Source: Gammaproteobacteria bacterium 53_120_T64
Lineage (GTDB): Bacteria > Pseudomonadota > Gammaproteobacteria > Pseudomonadales > Porticoccaceae
Assembly (NCBI GenBank): GCA_002162815.1
Contig: MAAT01000042.1
Coordinates: forward strand, 80,961-144,960
DNA: 64,000 nt
Direction of reading: 5' to 3'
Program-made: the position numbers and the translations under genes
Part shown: one piece after another, positions 17,153 through 28,048 of the stretch
Numbering within the stretch: position 1 is the first letter of the stretch
How the letters are laid out: every line of letters starts with the position of its first letter
Notes under the pieces: model-generated
Databases searched by the model: none
Told to the model about the DNA's origin: nothing
Seen by the model: only the letters and a program-made list of their open reading frames with translations

Positions 17153-18148
17153 TTAGTCGACGCGAATACTAAACTCGCCCTGCAGGCGGGTCTCTTCGCC
17201 CGGCACATCAAAACGCAGCGTGCCATCGACGCGACCCTCTATGGCCGCGCCAAATTGCAGCTGTAAATTATAGCCCCCGGTCAACACCGTGGTTTGCAGC
17301 TCACCGGCACTATCCCACCAGCGATAGTGCACGTGCGGATGGCCGAAAGAGGGGTCACCGTCAGCCACTGTAATCGTGCGATCGATCGGCAGTTCAGCCT
17401 CGGGTAAAAACAAAAACAGCAGAATACTCGGATTAAAGCCCCAGCCATCGCCCTGATAAATGGCCAGGGTATTGCCCCACTCAGAGGCGACCAACGCTAC
17501 CGGCGAACCCTTAATTTCACCGCTAACCCGCGCGACTAGTGTCACCGGGGCGGAACTCTCTTGGCTCCGGCGCAGCGCATCGGACGCCGAGTCCAGACCT
17601 TGCGAAAGACCGGAGGCGCCCTGCTGAAACCCCTCTCTGAGGCTATCGGCCAGCACATCGGCACTCTCCGACAGAGCGCTGCCGATCTCGGTCATAGCTT
17701 GACCCACACCCTCGGCCATGACCTCACTAAAGGTACTCATCGCCTGCTTTAACATCGCCCCCATCATGCCGGTGCTGGTGGTGTTGAAGTCCACCTTCCA
17801 GACGCCTTCAATCGGCACCAAGCGGGTATCAAAGCTAAATTCTACCGGCCGCTCGTTGAACACCCCAACCATGGTGGTCGGTACCGCCGCCATATCCGAT
17901 GACACCATCGCCTCCCCAAAGCGAATGCTCTCGATGCGATTGCCCTCCGCCTCAAAATTCATGGTGCTGCCATCCAGACTGCCGGGCACCACCAATTGCT
18001 CGGCCCGGGCGCGATCACCCAATTCCATCGCGGCCCAGAAGTCGGCGGCGACCGCCCCCGATGTTGCGCGCTCCTCACTCTCGGAACACGCCGTTAGCAA
18101 CAGCAGCAAGATCATCTGCAACAGTGCAATTTTTGTTAATTTCATCAC
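17153..18148 (-). CDS. Predicted lipoprotein of unknown function
   Basis: I do not recognise this 331-residue protein. It begins with a clear lipoprotein signal peptide (poly-Leu core, lipobox LLTAC, Cys21). The first third (about residues 34-130) resembles a small NTF2/DUF4878-like fold (VAADFWAAMELGDRARAEQL ... GVWKVDFNTTSTG), but this is a guess from pattern. A central Ser/Ala/Gly/Leu-rich amphipathic stretch (about 130-195) looks like a flexible or helical spacer. The C-terminal part is beta-rich, with HVHYRWWDSAGEL and a final LQGEFSIRVD. It converges with lnt (20 bases between stops) and is divergent from leuS. No terminator is visible between it and lnt. Confidence 0.8.
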   Translation of the reverse strand: MMKLTKIALLQMILLLLLTACSESEERATSGAVAADFWAAMELGDRARAEQLVVPGSLDGSTMNFEAEGNRIESIRFGEAMVSSDMAAVPTTMVGVFNERPVEFSFDTRLVPIEGVWKVDFNTTSTGMMGAMLKQAMSTFSEVMAEGVGQAMTEIGSALSESADVLADSLREGFQQGASGLSQGLDSASDALRRSQESSAPVTLVARVSGEIKGSPVALVASEWGNTLAIYQGDGWGFNPSILLFLFLPEAELPIDRTITVADGDPSFGHPHVHYRWWDSAGELQTTVLTGGYNLQLQFGAAIEGRVDGTLRFDVPGEETRLQGEFSIRVD

Positions 18149-18196
18149 TTAATCCCCAGCCCTTCGTTTCTAGTCAACGCGCCAGCGGCCACCTGA

Positions 18197-20860
<2,664 letters not shown>

Positions 20861-20889
20861 ACATTATCCACCACGGAAACCCCGACTTT

Positions 20890-21417
20890 ATGAATAAGCC
20901 ATTGAAACTAGGCGCCATCCTCCTGCTGCTAAGCCTCTCGGCCTGCGGCTGGCAACTGCGCGGTGCCGGTGGTGAAGCCACCATTGAGCGCCTCCATATC
21001 GACGCCAACAAGCCCAATAGCGCCTTTAATCGAGTCCTTGAGCGCTACCTGCGGGGCAGCGGCATAGCGCTGGTCGACAGCGCCAACGATGCCGAATACA
21101 GTCTCAAAATCGTTAAGCAAAAATCCCGACGCCGCACTGCGACGGTCAGCGCCAGCGCGCGTATCTCCGAGCGCTTACTGGAGGAGCGCGTCGAATACCT
21201 GATCGTCCGCGCCGATGGCACGGTGGCTATCGAGCGCAGCAGCGCATCCGTCGAGCGCATTTATGAGTACAACGAAGACAATGTGCTGGCGACAGAGGAT
21301 GAGGCACTGCTACTGACTAACGAGATGTACAACGACCTCGCCCGACAAATCGCCAACCGTCTGCGACATTTAAAAAAGCCCGCGACGGACAATACGATAC
21401 CGCCAGGCAGCCCCTAA
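20890..21417 (+). CDS. lptE: LptE, LPS-assembly lipoprotein
   Basis: LptE plugs the LptD barrel in the outer membrane and delivers LPS to the surface. The 175-residue protein has a lipoprotein signal with lipobox LSAC (Cys19), directly followed by GWQLRGAG, the family hallmark. Further typical elements are ERLHIDANKPNSAFNRVL and a late YNEDNVLATEDEALLLTNEM. It sits between leuS and holA (6 bases before holA) as in Escherichia coli. Its partner lptD is in this window at 39.6 kb. Confidence 0.95.
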   Translation: MNKPLKLGAILLLLSLSACGWQLRGAGGEATIERLHIDANKPNSAFNRVLERYLRGSGIALVDSANDAEYSLKIVKQKSRRRTATVSASARISERLLEERVEYLIVRADGTVAIERSSASVERIYEYNEDNVLATEDEALLLTNEMYNDLARQIANRLRHLKKPATDNTIPPGSP

Positions 21418-21423
21418 AACACC

Positions 21424-22470
21424 ATGCGTCTGCATCCGGACAAACTCTCGAGGCAACTGAAACAAGGGCTCGAGCCCATCTATGTGATCAGCGGCGATGA
21501 ACCCCTGCTGGTTCAGGAAGCCGCCGATGCGATACGCGGGCGGGCGCGGGCAGCGGGCTTTACCGAGCGCGAGTTGTTTAACGCCGAAGCGCGCTTCGAC
21601 TGGCAACAGGTACTGAGCGAAGCCAACAGCCTGTCGCTGTTCTCCGATAAAAAAATACTCGAACTGCGCATTCCCGCCGGTAAGCCGGGACGCGAGGGCG
21701 GTCAGTTTTTTCAAGATTACTGCGCCAATATCAACGCCGACAATTTACTGCTGGTCATCTTGCCGAAGATCGACAAAAGCGCGCAAAACAGCAAGTGGTT
21801 TAAAGCCCTCGACCAACACGGCGCCATCGTGCAAGTGTGGCCGGTCAGCGCCGCACAAATGCCCCAGTGGATCAAACAGCGTCTCGAGCACGCCGGTATT
21901 AGCGCCAATCCTCAAGCCATTGAAATACTCGCCGAGCGCGTCGAGGGCAATCTACTCGCCGCGATTCAGGAAATAGAAAAACTAAAATTGCTGGCCCCCG
22001 AGGGCGAAATCAACAGCGAAACCATGTCGTCCGTCGTTACCGACAGCGCCCGCTTCAATGTCTTCACGATGGTGGATCGCCTTCTCGACGGCGACAGTAT
22101 CGGCGCAATACGCACCTTGCGCGGCCTGCGCGACGAGGGCACAGAGCCCACCGCCATTCTCTGGGCGCTGACCCGAGAGCTACGCATTCTGATTAAAGCC
22201 AGCGAGCAAACAGCCCGTGGCGAATCCGTCGACAGCGCCCTGCGCCAACTACGCGTCTGGGATAAACACCAGCCCCTGGTACGCAAGGCCCTGCGCCGCA
22301 CCCGGCCCGCCCAACTCACTATGCTGCTACGCCAGGCCGGCGGTGTCGATCGCGCGGTGAAAGGCATGCGCGATGCCTCGCCCTGGGACGATTTGACCAG
22401 CATGGTGCTAAGTATGAGCGGGGCCAATCCGATACACCCGAGTAATCTACGTCTGGCTCTGCGCGAGTAA
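21424..22470 (+). CDS. holA: HolA, DNA polymerase III delta subunit
   Basis: HolA is the clamp-loader subunit that opens the beta sliding clamp. At 348 residues it has the normal length. The N-terminal YVISGDEPLLVQEAADAIR, the clamp-loader middle region and the VTDSARFNVFTMVDRLLDGD segment with the following LRGLRDEGTEPTAILWALT are characteristic. The start ATG at 21424 is 6 bases after lptE. Nothing unusual is seen. It ends about 100 bases before the oxidoreductase gene, in an interval that contains an inverted repeat. Confidence 0.96.
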   Translation: MRLHPDKLSRQLKQGLEPIYVISGDEPLLVQEAADAIRGRARAAGFTERELFNAEARFDWQQVLSEANSLSLFSDKKILELRIPAGKPGREGGQFFQDYCANINADNLLLVILPKIDKSAQNSKWFKALDQHGAIVQVWPVSAAQMPQWIKQRLEHAGISANPQAIEILAERVEGNLLAAIQEIEKLKLLAPEGEINSETMSSVVTDSARFNVFTMVDRLLDGDSIGAIRTLRGLRDEGTEPTAILWALTRELRILIKASEQTARGESVDSALRQLRVWDKHQPLVRKALRRTRPAQLTMLLRQAGGVDRAVKGMRDASPWDDLTSMVLSMSGANPIHPSNLRLALRE

Positions 22471-22522
22471 TCGCCGCTTGTAGTCACGACTATAGCGACG
22501 ACGAATAAGCATCGAATACAGT

Positions 22523-22546
22523 ATTGACGGCTCAAGCACCGTCAAT
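22523..22546. promoter_or_regulatory. Perfect 8-base inverted repeat before the MDR oxidoreductase gene
   Basis: ATTGACGG (22523-22530) and CCGTCAAT (22539-22546) are separated by 8 bases and end 26 bases before the oxidoreductase ATG. There is no T run after it, so it is not a good terminator for holA. The size and placement suit a dimeric repressor such as a TetR- or LysR-type regulator, but no regulator gene is adjacent. Confidence 0.4.
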
Positions 22547-22572
22547 TCAAACCACTAAAAAGAGACTCTGCC

Positions 22573-23589
22573 ATGATCAACCGAGAAATCCATTTCGCCC
22601 AACGGCCCTCACCCCAACCCAATCTCGATTGCTTCAAGCTGGTCGAAAGCCACTTGAGTGAAGAGCTGGAAGAGGGGCAGGTGCTGGTTAAAAACCTGTG
22701 GATGTCGGTCGATCCCTATATGCGCCCACGCATGAATGATGTGAAAAGCTATATTCCGCCCTTCCAGCTCGAGCAAGTGCTCGAGGGCGGCGCTATTGGC
22801 GTTGTCATGCAATCAAAAAACCCCAAGCTGCCGGTCGGCACGCATGTCGAAAGTATGAACGGCTGGCGCGAGTACTTTGTCTCCAATGGCAAGGGCCTGG
22901 GTATACGCGACACAGCAAGTATTGCCCCCCAGGACTACATCGGCATTCTCGGCATGCCGGGCATTACCGCCTATGTTGGCACCAAAGTGCTCGGCGCAGC
23001 CAAAGCGGGCGACACGGTTTTTGTCTCCGGTGCCGGTGGCGCGGTGGGTTCACTGGCCTGTCAAATGGCCAAGGCGCTGGGTTGCACGGTCGTCGGCAGT
23101 ACCGGCTCCGACGCGAAAGTTGACTGGCTGTTAAACACCGCAAAAATTGATGCCGCCTTTAATTACAAAAAGACCGATGATTTTGCGGGCAAACTCGCCG
23201 AACTCTGCCCCAAGGGCATCCACCTGTTTTTTGATAATGTCGGCGGTTCACAACTCGACGGCGCGCTGTTGAGTATGCGTAAAAATAGTCGAGCGATTCT
23301 CTGCGGCACCATCGAAGATTACAACGAGGCGCCGGAAAAACGCCAGGGCGTCACCAATATGTTTAAGGTCGTTACTCTCGGCATGACCGTTAAAGGCTTT
23401 GTAGTGCTCGATTATATGGCCGAGTACCACCAGGCCTTTATTGAGGACATGGCCACCTGGCGCGCAGAGGGCAAGATCGTTTGGCAGGAAACCGTGTTCG
23501 AGGGCATCGCCAAGGCACCGGAGGCCTTTTTAGGGCTCTTTAGTGGTGCCAATCTGGGCAAGATGCTGGTTAAACTGGCCGACAGCTAA
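22573..23589 (+). CDS. NADP-dependent MDR-family oxidoreductase (zinc-independent)
   Basis: The 338-residue protein belongs to the zinc-independent medium-chain dehydrogenases of the leukotriene B4 dehydrogenase / CurA type, which reduce alpha,beta-unsaturated carbonyls with NADPH. Visible marks are VKNLWMSVDPYMRPRMND in the N-terminal GroES-like domain and GMPGITAYVGTKVLGAAKAG. The Rossmann glycine loop is GAGGAVGSLACQMAKALGC, and FDNVGGSQLDGALLSM lies near the cofactor. No structural or catalytic zinc cysteines are seen. It appears to be a single-gene unit. Its own substrate cannot be told from sequence. Confidence 0.88.
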   Translation: MINREIHFAQRPSPQPNLDCFKLVESHLSEELEEGQVLVKNLWMSVDPYMRPRMNDVKSYIPPFQLEQVLEGGAIGVVMQSKNPKLPVGTHVESMNGWREYFVSNGKGLGIRDTASIAPQDYIGILGMPGITAYVGTKVLGAAKAGDTVFVSGAGGAVGSLACQMAKALGCTVVGSTGSDAKVDWLLNTAKIDAAFNYKKTDDFAGKLAELCPKGIHLFFDNVGGSQLDGALLSMRKNSRAILCGTIEDYNEAPEKRQGVTNMFKVVTLGMTVKGFVVLDYMAEYHQAFIEDMATWRAEGKIVWQETVFEGIAKAPEAFLGLFSGANLGKMLVKLADS

Positions 23590-23648
23590 AAGTCCCCTTC
23601 AATCGCCCTGCCAATTAACCGCAGACAAAGTACAGGAACTGAGTTTTC

Positions 23649-24575
23649 ATGGGTAAACGCAACCTCAGCAGTCGAGTGGATGACTCTCACTACGCCCCGC
23701 GCTATTGGCTTTCCTGGCTCGTTGTCGGGCTTTCCTGGCTCTTGGCAAAAATACCCGGAGCCCTACAGCGCAGCTTATCGAGGGGACTGGCGCGCCTGCT
23801 AATCAAGCTTCGCTCCTCGCGCACCAAAACCATTCGCCGCAATATTGAATTGTGCTTTCCCGACTTATCGGCCCAGCAACAGCTTGAACTGGCTGAAAAA
23901 AACCTCGCCTCTACCCTTTTATTACTGTTCGATTTACTCGATCTTATCTGGGGTACGCCAGCCAACATAAAACAACGCGGCGAACTCCTCGGCGAAGAGC
24001 ATTTAAAAAAAGCTATCGACAGCGACAAGCCCTTAATTATCCTTGCCGGGCACTTCAATGGTTTTGTTCTGGGCTTTGCCCGACTGGCCCAGCTACTGCC
24101 CTACCACGTAGTTTACCGGCGCATGGATAACCCGGTGCTCGAAGCCCAGCTGTATCAGCGCGGAACCCGCAAGCACCGCATCACCACCATTCACCGCAAA
24201 GAAATCACCCATATGCTGGCTCAGCTGAAAAATAATGGCGTGGTAGTGATTGTTCCGGATCAGGATTTCGGTAAAAAACGCAGTATTTTTATTCCCTTCT
24301 TTGGTATCCAAACGGCCACTATCACCGCCATCCCCCAATATGCCCAAATAGCGGGTGCCAATGTACTGACCATGAACACCTATCGCAAAGAGGGCGGCCG
24401 CTACCGTGTCGAAATCGACCCCGTATTGGAGAATTTCCCATCGGGTGATGACGCGGCCGACACCGTGCGCTGGAGTGCCTGGCTGGAAGAAAGTACTCGC
24501 CAACAGCCGGAAGATTATTTCTGGCTACACAAACGCTTTAAAACTCGACCCGAGGGCGAAGCAAAAATCTATTAA
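23649..24575 (+). CDS. LpxL/HtrB-family acyltransferase homologue lacking the catalytic acid
   Basis: The 308-residue protein has the lipid A biosynthesis acyltransferase fold. It has a membrane-proximal N-terminus (about 20-36), RTIRRNIELCFPDL-type early motif (TIRRNIELCFPDLS), YRRMDNPVLEAQL and the conserved PDQDFGKKRSIFIPFFG block. In LpxL and LpxM the catalytic dyad is H-x4-E/D. Here His135 is followed by FNGF and then Val140 (GTT at 24066-24068), so the acid is missing. An A instead of T at the middle base would give Asp. The protein may therefore be a non-catalytic or altered-function paralogue. A start at 23649 is supported by AGGA 8-10 bases upstream. It converges with the DUF815 gene. 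Confidence 0.85.
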   Translation: MGKRNLSSRVDDSHYAPRYWLSWLVVGLSWLLAKIPGALQRSLSRGLARLLIKLRSSRTKTIRRNIELCFPDLSAQQQLELAEKNLASTLLLLFDLLDLIWGTPANIKQRGELLGEEHLKKAIDSDKPLIILAGHFNGFVLGFARLAQLLPYHVVYRRMDNPVLEAQLYQRGTRKHRITTIHRKEITHMLAQLKNNGVVVIVPDQDFGKKRSIFIPFFGIQTATITAIPQYAQIAGANVLTMNTYRKEGGRYRVEIDPVLENFPSGDDAADTVRWSAWLEESTRQQPEDYFWLHKRFKTRPEGEAKIY

Positions 24576-24602
24576 ATTCTCCAGAGCGGAATACCGCGCA
24601 CC

Positions 24603-25361
24603 CTACTCTCGCCACTGCAGGTAAAATTGTCGCGCCGTGCGACCACTTTTTGAGGCCCGGGTCATAGCAAACTGTTTCGCCGACAAGTGCAAGACATCCC
24701 TGTCACCACTAAACCCCGTAAACAAACGATCGACAATGGCCAGATATTGCCGCGTATTATTCGGGTAAAACGACAACCACAGGCCAAAGCGATCGGCCAA
24801 CGACAGCTTCTCCTCCACCGTGTCGCCGTAGTGCAACTCGCCATTGATTAAATCGACAGCGCTGTTATCACTCTTCTGCTCGGTAATAATGTGACGGCGA
24901 TTGGAGGTGGCGCAGACCAAGACATTTTCGGGCGGCAGCTCAATCGAACCCTCCAGCACGCTTTTAAGATGCTTGTAGGCCGTTTCGCCCGCATCGAAAG
25001 ACAGGTCGTCGCAGAAAATAATAAAGCGCTGGGGTAGTTCGTGGAGTTCGTCAACCACTTCACAGAGATTGGCCAGATCGTCTTTATCAATTTCAATCAC
25101 TCGCAAACCCTGCGGGCCGTAGTGATTAAGCGCCGCTTTAATCAACGATGATTTACCGGTGCCGCGACTGCCCCACAGCAACATATTATTGGCCTGCTCG
25201 CCGCGTAAAAAGCCTTCGATATTGTCTTTAAAGGCCGCGCATTGGCGCTCAATGCCAAGTAGGTCATCAAAGCCCACACTGTCGAGCCGCTTCACCGCTC
25301 GCAACCGAGCACTGGCATGGCGCCAAATGGCAGCCCTGGTTGAATCCCAATCGATACTCAT
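24603..25361 (-). CDS. DUF815-family P-loop ATPase
   Basis: The 252-residue AAA-type ATPase has Walker A GSRGTGKS at 64-71, Walker B FIIFCDDL at 113-120 and a sensor-like VLVCATSNRRHII. A Tyr/Asp-rich SLADRFGLWLSFYPNNTRQY and a helical C-terminus follow, together matching DUF815 proteins. The family is found across proteobacteria with no firm biochemical role known to me. It has no signal or membrane segment. The start overlaps the stop of the upstream VanZ-like gene by four bases, so they are co-translated. Confidence 0.85.
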   Translation of the reverse strand: MSIDWDSTRAAIWRHASARLRAVKRLDSVGFDDLLGIERQCAAFKDNIEGFLRGEQANNMLLWGSRGTGKSSLIKAALNHYGPQGLRVIEIDKDDLANLCEVVDELHELPQRFIIFCDDLSFDAGETAYKHLKSVLEGSIELPPENVLVCATSNRRHIITEQKSDNSAVDLINGELHYGDTVEEKLSLADRFGLWLSFYPNNTRQYLAIVDRLFTGFSGDRDVLHLSAKQFAMTRASKSGRTARQFYLQWRE

Positions 25362-25768
25362 GCTGTCTGCCTGTCGTAAGCTGCCCGATATTGATGAATA
25401 AAAACCAAACGCCCTGCCAGTAATGATAACAACAGGCAGCCAAGCCCGAGGCCCGTGGCATTAGCCAGCATATCGGCCAGCTCTGCAGAGCGATAACCGG
25501 TGAGTGACTGCAGGCCCTCGATCAACAAGCCATAGGCCAGTAGGCTGCCGTGTAGCGTCCAGTTCAATAGGGCACCGGGAAAAGCCAGCCAGGCACAGAT
25601 ATATAGCAGGGCATAGGTACTGAGATGGATGATTTTATCGGCACCCCAAAACCACGGCGTAGCATCGGGGCCCGGTGCCTGCAAACAACCCCAGGCGACC
25701 AATAGTAATAAAAGTACCAGCCCTGCGCGCGCTATTTTATAAAGCGGCTGTTCAAGTATGTGCTCCAC
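25358..25768 (-). CDS. VanZ-like small membrane protein
   Basis: The 136-residue protein has four predicted membrane segments (about 13-28, 48-62, 70-86 and 103-122). It carries VanZ-family marks: FWGADKIIHLSTYALLYICA with the conserved Lys and His, and a later GLLIEGLQSLTGYRSAELAD followed by MLANATGLGLG. VanZ-like proteins in Gram-negative bacteria are widespread and mostly uncharacterised; vancomycin resistance is not implied. It is the first gene of a two-gene unit with the DUF815 ATPase, overlapping by four bases. Confidence 0.85.
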   Translation of the reverse strand: MEHILEQPLYKIARAGLVLLLLLVAWGCLQAPGPDATPWFWGADKIIHLSTYALLYICAWLAFPGALLNWTLHGSLLAYGLLIEGLQSLTGYRSAELADMLANATGLGLGCLLLSLLAGRLVFIHQYRAAYDRQTA

Positions 25769-25836
25769 TTGCTATTCTCTGCCTCAAGAAGGGTGTAGCG
25801 GAAAGTATACAACGGCTTACTACGTACCGAACAGAT

Positions 25837-25849
25837 TGAGTCAGACTCA
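25837..25849. promoter_or_regulatory. Short perfect palindrome upstream of the acyl-CoA ligase
   Basis: TGAGTC-A-GACTCA forms a perfect 13-base palindrome in the 248-base divergent interval between the VanZ-like gene and the acyl-CoA ligase. It is 69 bases from the former start and 168 bases from the latter. It could be an operator for either gene. Evidence is the symmetry alone. Confidence 0.25.
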
Positions 25850-26016
25850 GCCTGCTCACCGACAACTGTCAAGACCTTGTCATAACTTGCTAAAGCGCTC
25901 GACACTTGTTAGCCTTGGCGCCTTTTAGCTGTCCGATCAGTCATCTAAAAGCGCAATGCACCCATAATTTTTTATTTAAATCATTACATTAAAACTAAAG
26001 AAATAGAGAGGTTGTT

Positions 26017-27555
26017 ATGGATCAAGGTTTGGGATATTGGCTCACGAAGCGCGAAATGATTTCGGGCCAACGCCTGGCTGTAGTGGATCGCCACAAGCGC
26101 TTTACCTACAAAGAACTTAACCGCCGCTGCAACCGATTAGCCAACGCTCTGCGCGATAGCGGTGTTCGCCCCGGCGACCGTGTTTGCTCACTGCTGCAAA
26201 ATGGCCACGAGCAGCTGGAGCTGATTTTCGCCGTTGCCAAGCTCGGCGCCATCTACCTGCCGATCAACTTCCGCCTGACAGTGCCCGAGATTGAGTACAT
26301 CGTTACAGATTCCGGCGCCAGCACCTTCCTCTATCACGATGAATTTGCCAACCTGGCTGAGGGCCTGGCCAAGGTCGTCAACTTTAATAAGACGGTCTAT
26401 TGCGGTCGCAGCACCACCTGCGATGACGACGCCGAATACGAAGCCTTTCTCGATGCCGCTTCGGACGAAGAGATCAATGCCACCGTCAATGCCGACGATG
26501 TCGCCCTACTGATGTACACCTCCGGCACCACGGGCCGACCCAAAGGCGCAATGCTGACCCACGCCAACCACATGGCCAACGTTCATCACACGACTCAGCG
26601 CCTGCCCATCCACGCCGACACTGTCGCTCTTGGTGTGACCCCCATGTTCCACATCGGCGGCACCAGCGTCACCGTATTGCCAACCCTTTATCAGGGCGGC
26701 TGCGTTGTCACTCTCCCCGCCTTTGACCCCGTCGAAGTGCTGGAGCTGACCGAGAAAGAAAAGCTCACCGGCCTCTTCTGTGTGCCCTCGATGTGGCAAA
26801 TGATTGTCGAAGAGCTCGAGAAAAAAGATTACGACCTCAGCTCTGTTGAGTTCTTGATGACCGGCGCTGCACCAACGCCGATGAATATCCTCAAGTACTT
26901 CCAGGCCCGCAACCTGTCCATTTACGAAGGTTTCGGCATGACCGAAATGGCACCCCTGGTAGCCATTCTCGACAAGTGGGATTGCGAGCGCAAAAATGGC
27001 TCCGTTGGCTACCCCGCCTTCCACGTCGACATCCGTATTATCGACGACAATGGCAACAACTTGCCCGCCACTCAAGTCGGTGAAATCCTCTGCCGTGGCC
27101 CCAACATGCTGAAGGGCTACTGGAACAAGCCCGAAGCAACATCAGAGGCACTGGCTGGCGGCTGGTATCACAGTGGTGACCTGGGTTATCTCGATGACGA
27201 GGGCTACCTCTACGTTGTCGACCGCAAGAAAGACATGATTATCAGTGGTGGCGAGAACGTCTACCCCGCCGAGCTCGAGCAGGCCATCTACCTCCACGAA
27301 GCCGTTGCCGAAGTGGCTGTTATCGGTATTCCCCACGAGAAATGGCAGGAAGTGCCCGCCGCCTGCATCGTATTGAAAGAGGGCGCGAGCATGACAGAAG
27401 ACGAACTGATCGGCTTCTGTAGCGAACGACTCGCCCGCTTTAAAGTGCCTAAAACAGCTCATTTTATTGACGAGCTGCCAAAATCGGGCGCTGGCAAGAT
27501 CCTCAAAACCGAACTGCGAAAGATGTTTGGCGGTATTACCGTCGCTGCCAAATGA
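26017..27555 (+). CDS. AMP-forming acyl-CoA ligase (class I adenylate-forming enzyme)
   Basis: The 512-residue enzyme should activate a carboxylic acid with ATP to acyl-AMP and transfer it to CoA. The P-loop YTSGTTGRPKGAMLTH lies near residues 168-183, with GFGMTEMAP (A5) and WYHSGDLGYLDDEGYLYVVD-RKKDMIISGGENVYP (A7-A8). The C-terminal catalytic Lys is in KSGAGKILKTELR. The sequence is closest in style to long- or medium-chain fatty-acid CoA ligases, but the substrate is not determinable. The start has GAGAGG upstream. A strong terminator follows 20 bases after the stop, so it is a single-gene unit. Confidence 0.92.
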   Translation: MDQGLGYWLTKREMISGQRLAVVDRHKRFTYKELNRRCNRLANALRDSGVRPGDRVCSLLQNGHEQLELIFAVAKLGAIYLPINFRLTVPEIEYIVTDSGASTFLYHDEFANLAEGLAKVVNFNKTVYCGRSTTCDDDAEYEAFLDAASDEEINATVNADDVALLMYTSGTTGRPKGAMLTHANHMANVHHTTQRLPIHADTVALGVTPMFHIGGTSVTVLPTLYQGGCVVTLPAFDPVEVLELTEKEKLTGLFCVPSMWQMIVEELEKKDYDLSSVEFLMTGAAPTPMNILKYFQARNLSIYEGFGMTEMAPLVAILDKWDCERKNGSVGYPAFHVDIRIIDDNGNNLPATQVGEILCRGPNMLKGYWNKPEATSEALAGGWYHSGDLGYLDDEGYLYVVDRKKDMIISGGENVYPAELEQAIYLHEAVAEVAVIGIPHEKWQEVPAACIVLKEGASMTEDELIGFCSERLARFKVPKTAHFIDELPKSGAGKILKTELRKMFGGITVAAK

Positions 27556-27574
27556 TCCTTTAAGCGCATTACTC

Positions 27575-27620
27575 GGCTATAAAAAAACCCGCAATATGCG
27601 GGTTTTTTTATAGCCTTTTT
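27575..27620 (+). terminator. Rho-independent terminator after the acyl-CoA ligase
   Basis: GGCTATAAAAAAACCCGC (27575-27592) and GCGGGTTTTTTTATAGCC (27598-27615) form an 18-base perfect stem with a 5-base loop, flanked by A and T runs. It can act in both directions, but only the ligase is transcribed into it from nearby. Confidence 0.93.
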
Positions 27621-27675
27621 TCACACAAGCCCCACTGAAAACACGCTACAAACTTTCGTAAAGACCGGCTTTAGA

Positions 27676-27691
27676 CGTGACCAAATTCACG
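27676..27691 (+). promoter_or_regulatory. CRP/Vfr-like binding site upstream of the small membrane protein
   Basis: CGTGA-CCAAAT-TCACG keeps the GTGA-N6-TCAC core of the CRP consensus (TGTGA-N6-TCACA), with only the outermost base pair differing. It lies 115 bases before the ATG of the 77-residue membrane protein. A second short dyad, CTTGG-N6-CCAAG (27707-27722), follows. Binding by a CRP homologue is inference from the core match. Confidence 0.45.
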
Positions 27692-27805
27692 ATAAGTAAG
27701 GCAGAGCTTGGAAAAAACCAAGAAACAATACTAGTTTGTACTCTAGCAATAACGCTAAGGCGTGACAAAAAGGAGTCGCGCCCAACCGATCAAGGAGAGT
27801 AAACG

Positions 27806-28039
27806 ATGCCTTTAATTACATTAATTCAATCTTGGAAAACATTCGCGCTGGTAAGCGCCACCCTATACCTCCCCTGCCTCGCGCTGACTATTTACTTGTC
27901 CGTACAGCAAAATGCCGCACTCTTGGCAGTGATGGCCGTTCTGGCATGGTTCAGCTACACCGTCCACATCATGCTCGTGTCATCGCCGGCAATTTCACAC
28001 CTGCACCGCGATGATGATGAAGCGCGAGTGCTTTTTTAA
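27806..28039 (+). CDS. Small two-helix membrane protein, unknown function
   Basis: I do not recognise this 77-residue protein. It has two hydrophobic segments (about residues 13-32 and 38-58) and a charged C-terminus (HLHRDDDEARVLF). A good ribosome-binding site (AAGGAGAG, about 7 bases before ATG) supports translation. It stands alone between a terminator upstream (27575-27620) and one downstream (28061-28099), so it is its own transcription unit, with a CRP-like site in its 5' region. The coding call rests on the ribosome-binding site, the membrane-protein pattern and the flanking terminators. Confidence 0.7.
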   Translation: MPLITLIQSWKTFALVSATLYLPCLALTIYLSVQQNAALLAVMAVLAWFSYTVHIMLVSSPAISHLHRDDDEARVLF

Positions 28040-28048
28040 GCAGCGCGC

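Noticed and set aside
25358..25768. Reading VanZ similarity as glycopeptide resistance
   Set aside because: VanZ-like small membrane proteins are common in Gram-negative bacteria, and no vanHAX-type genes are nearby.
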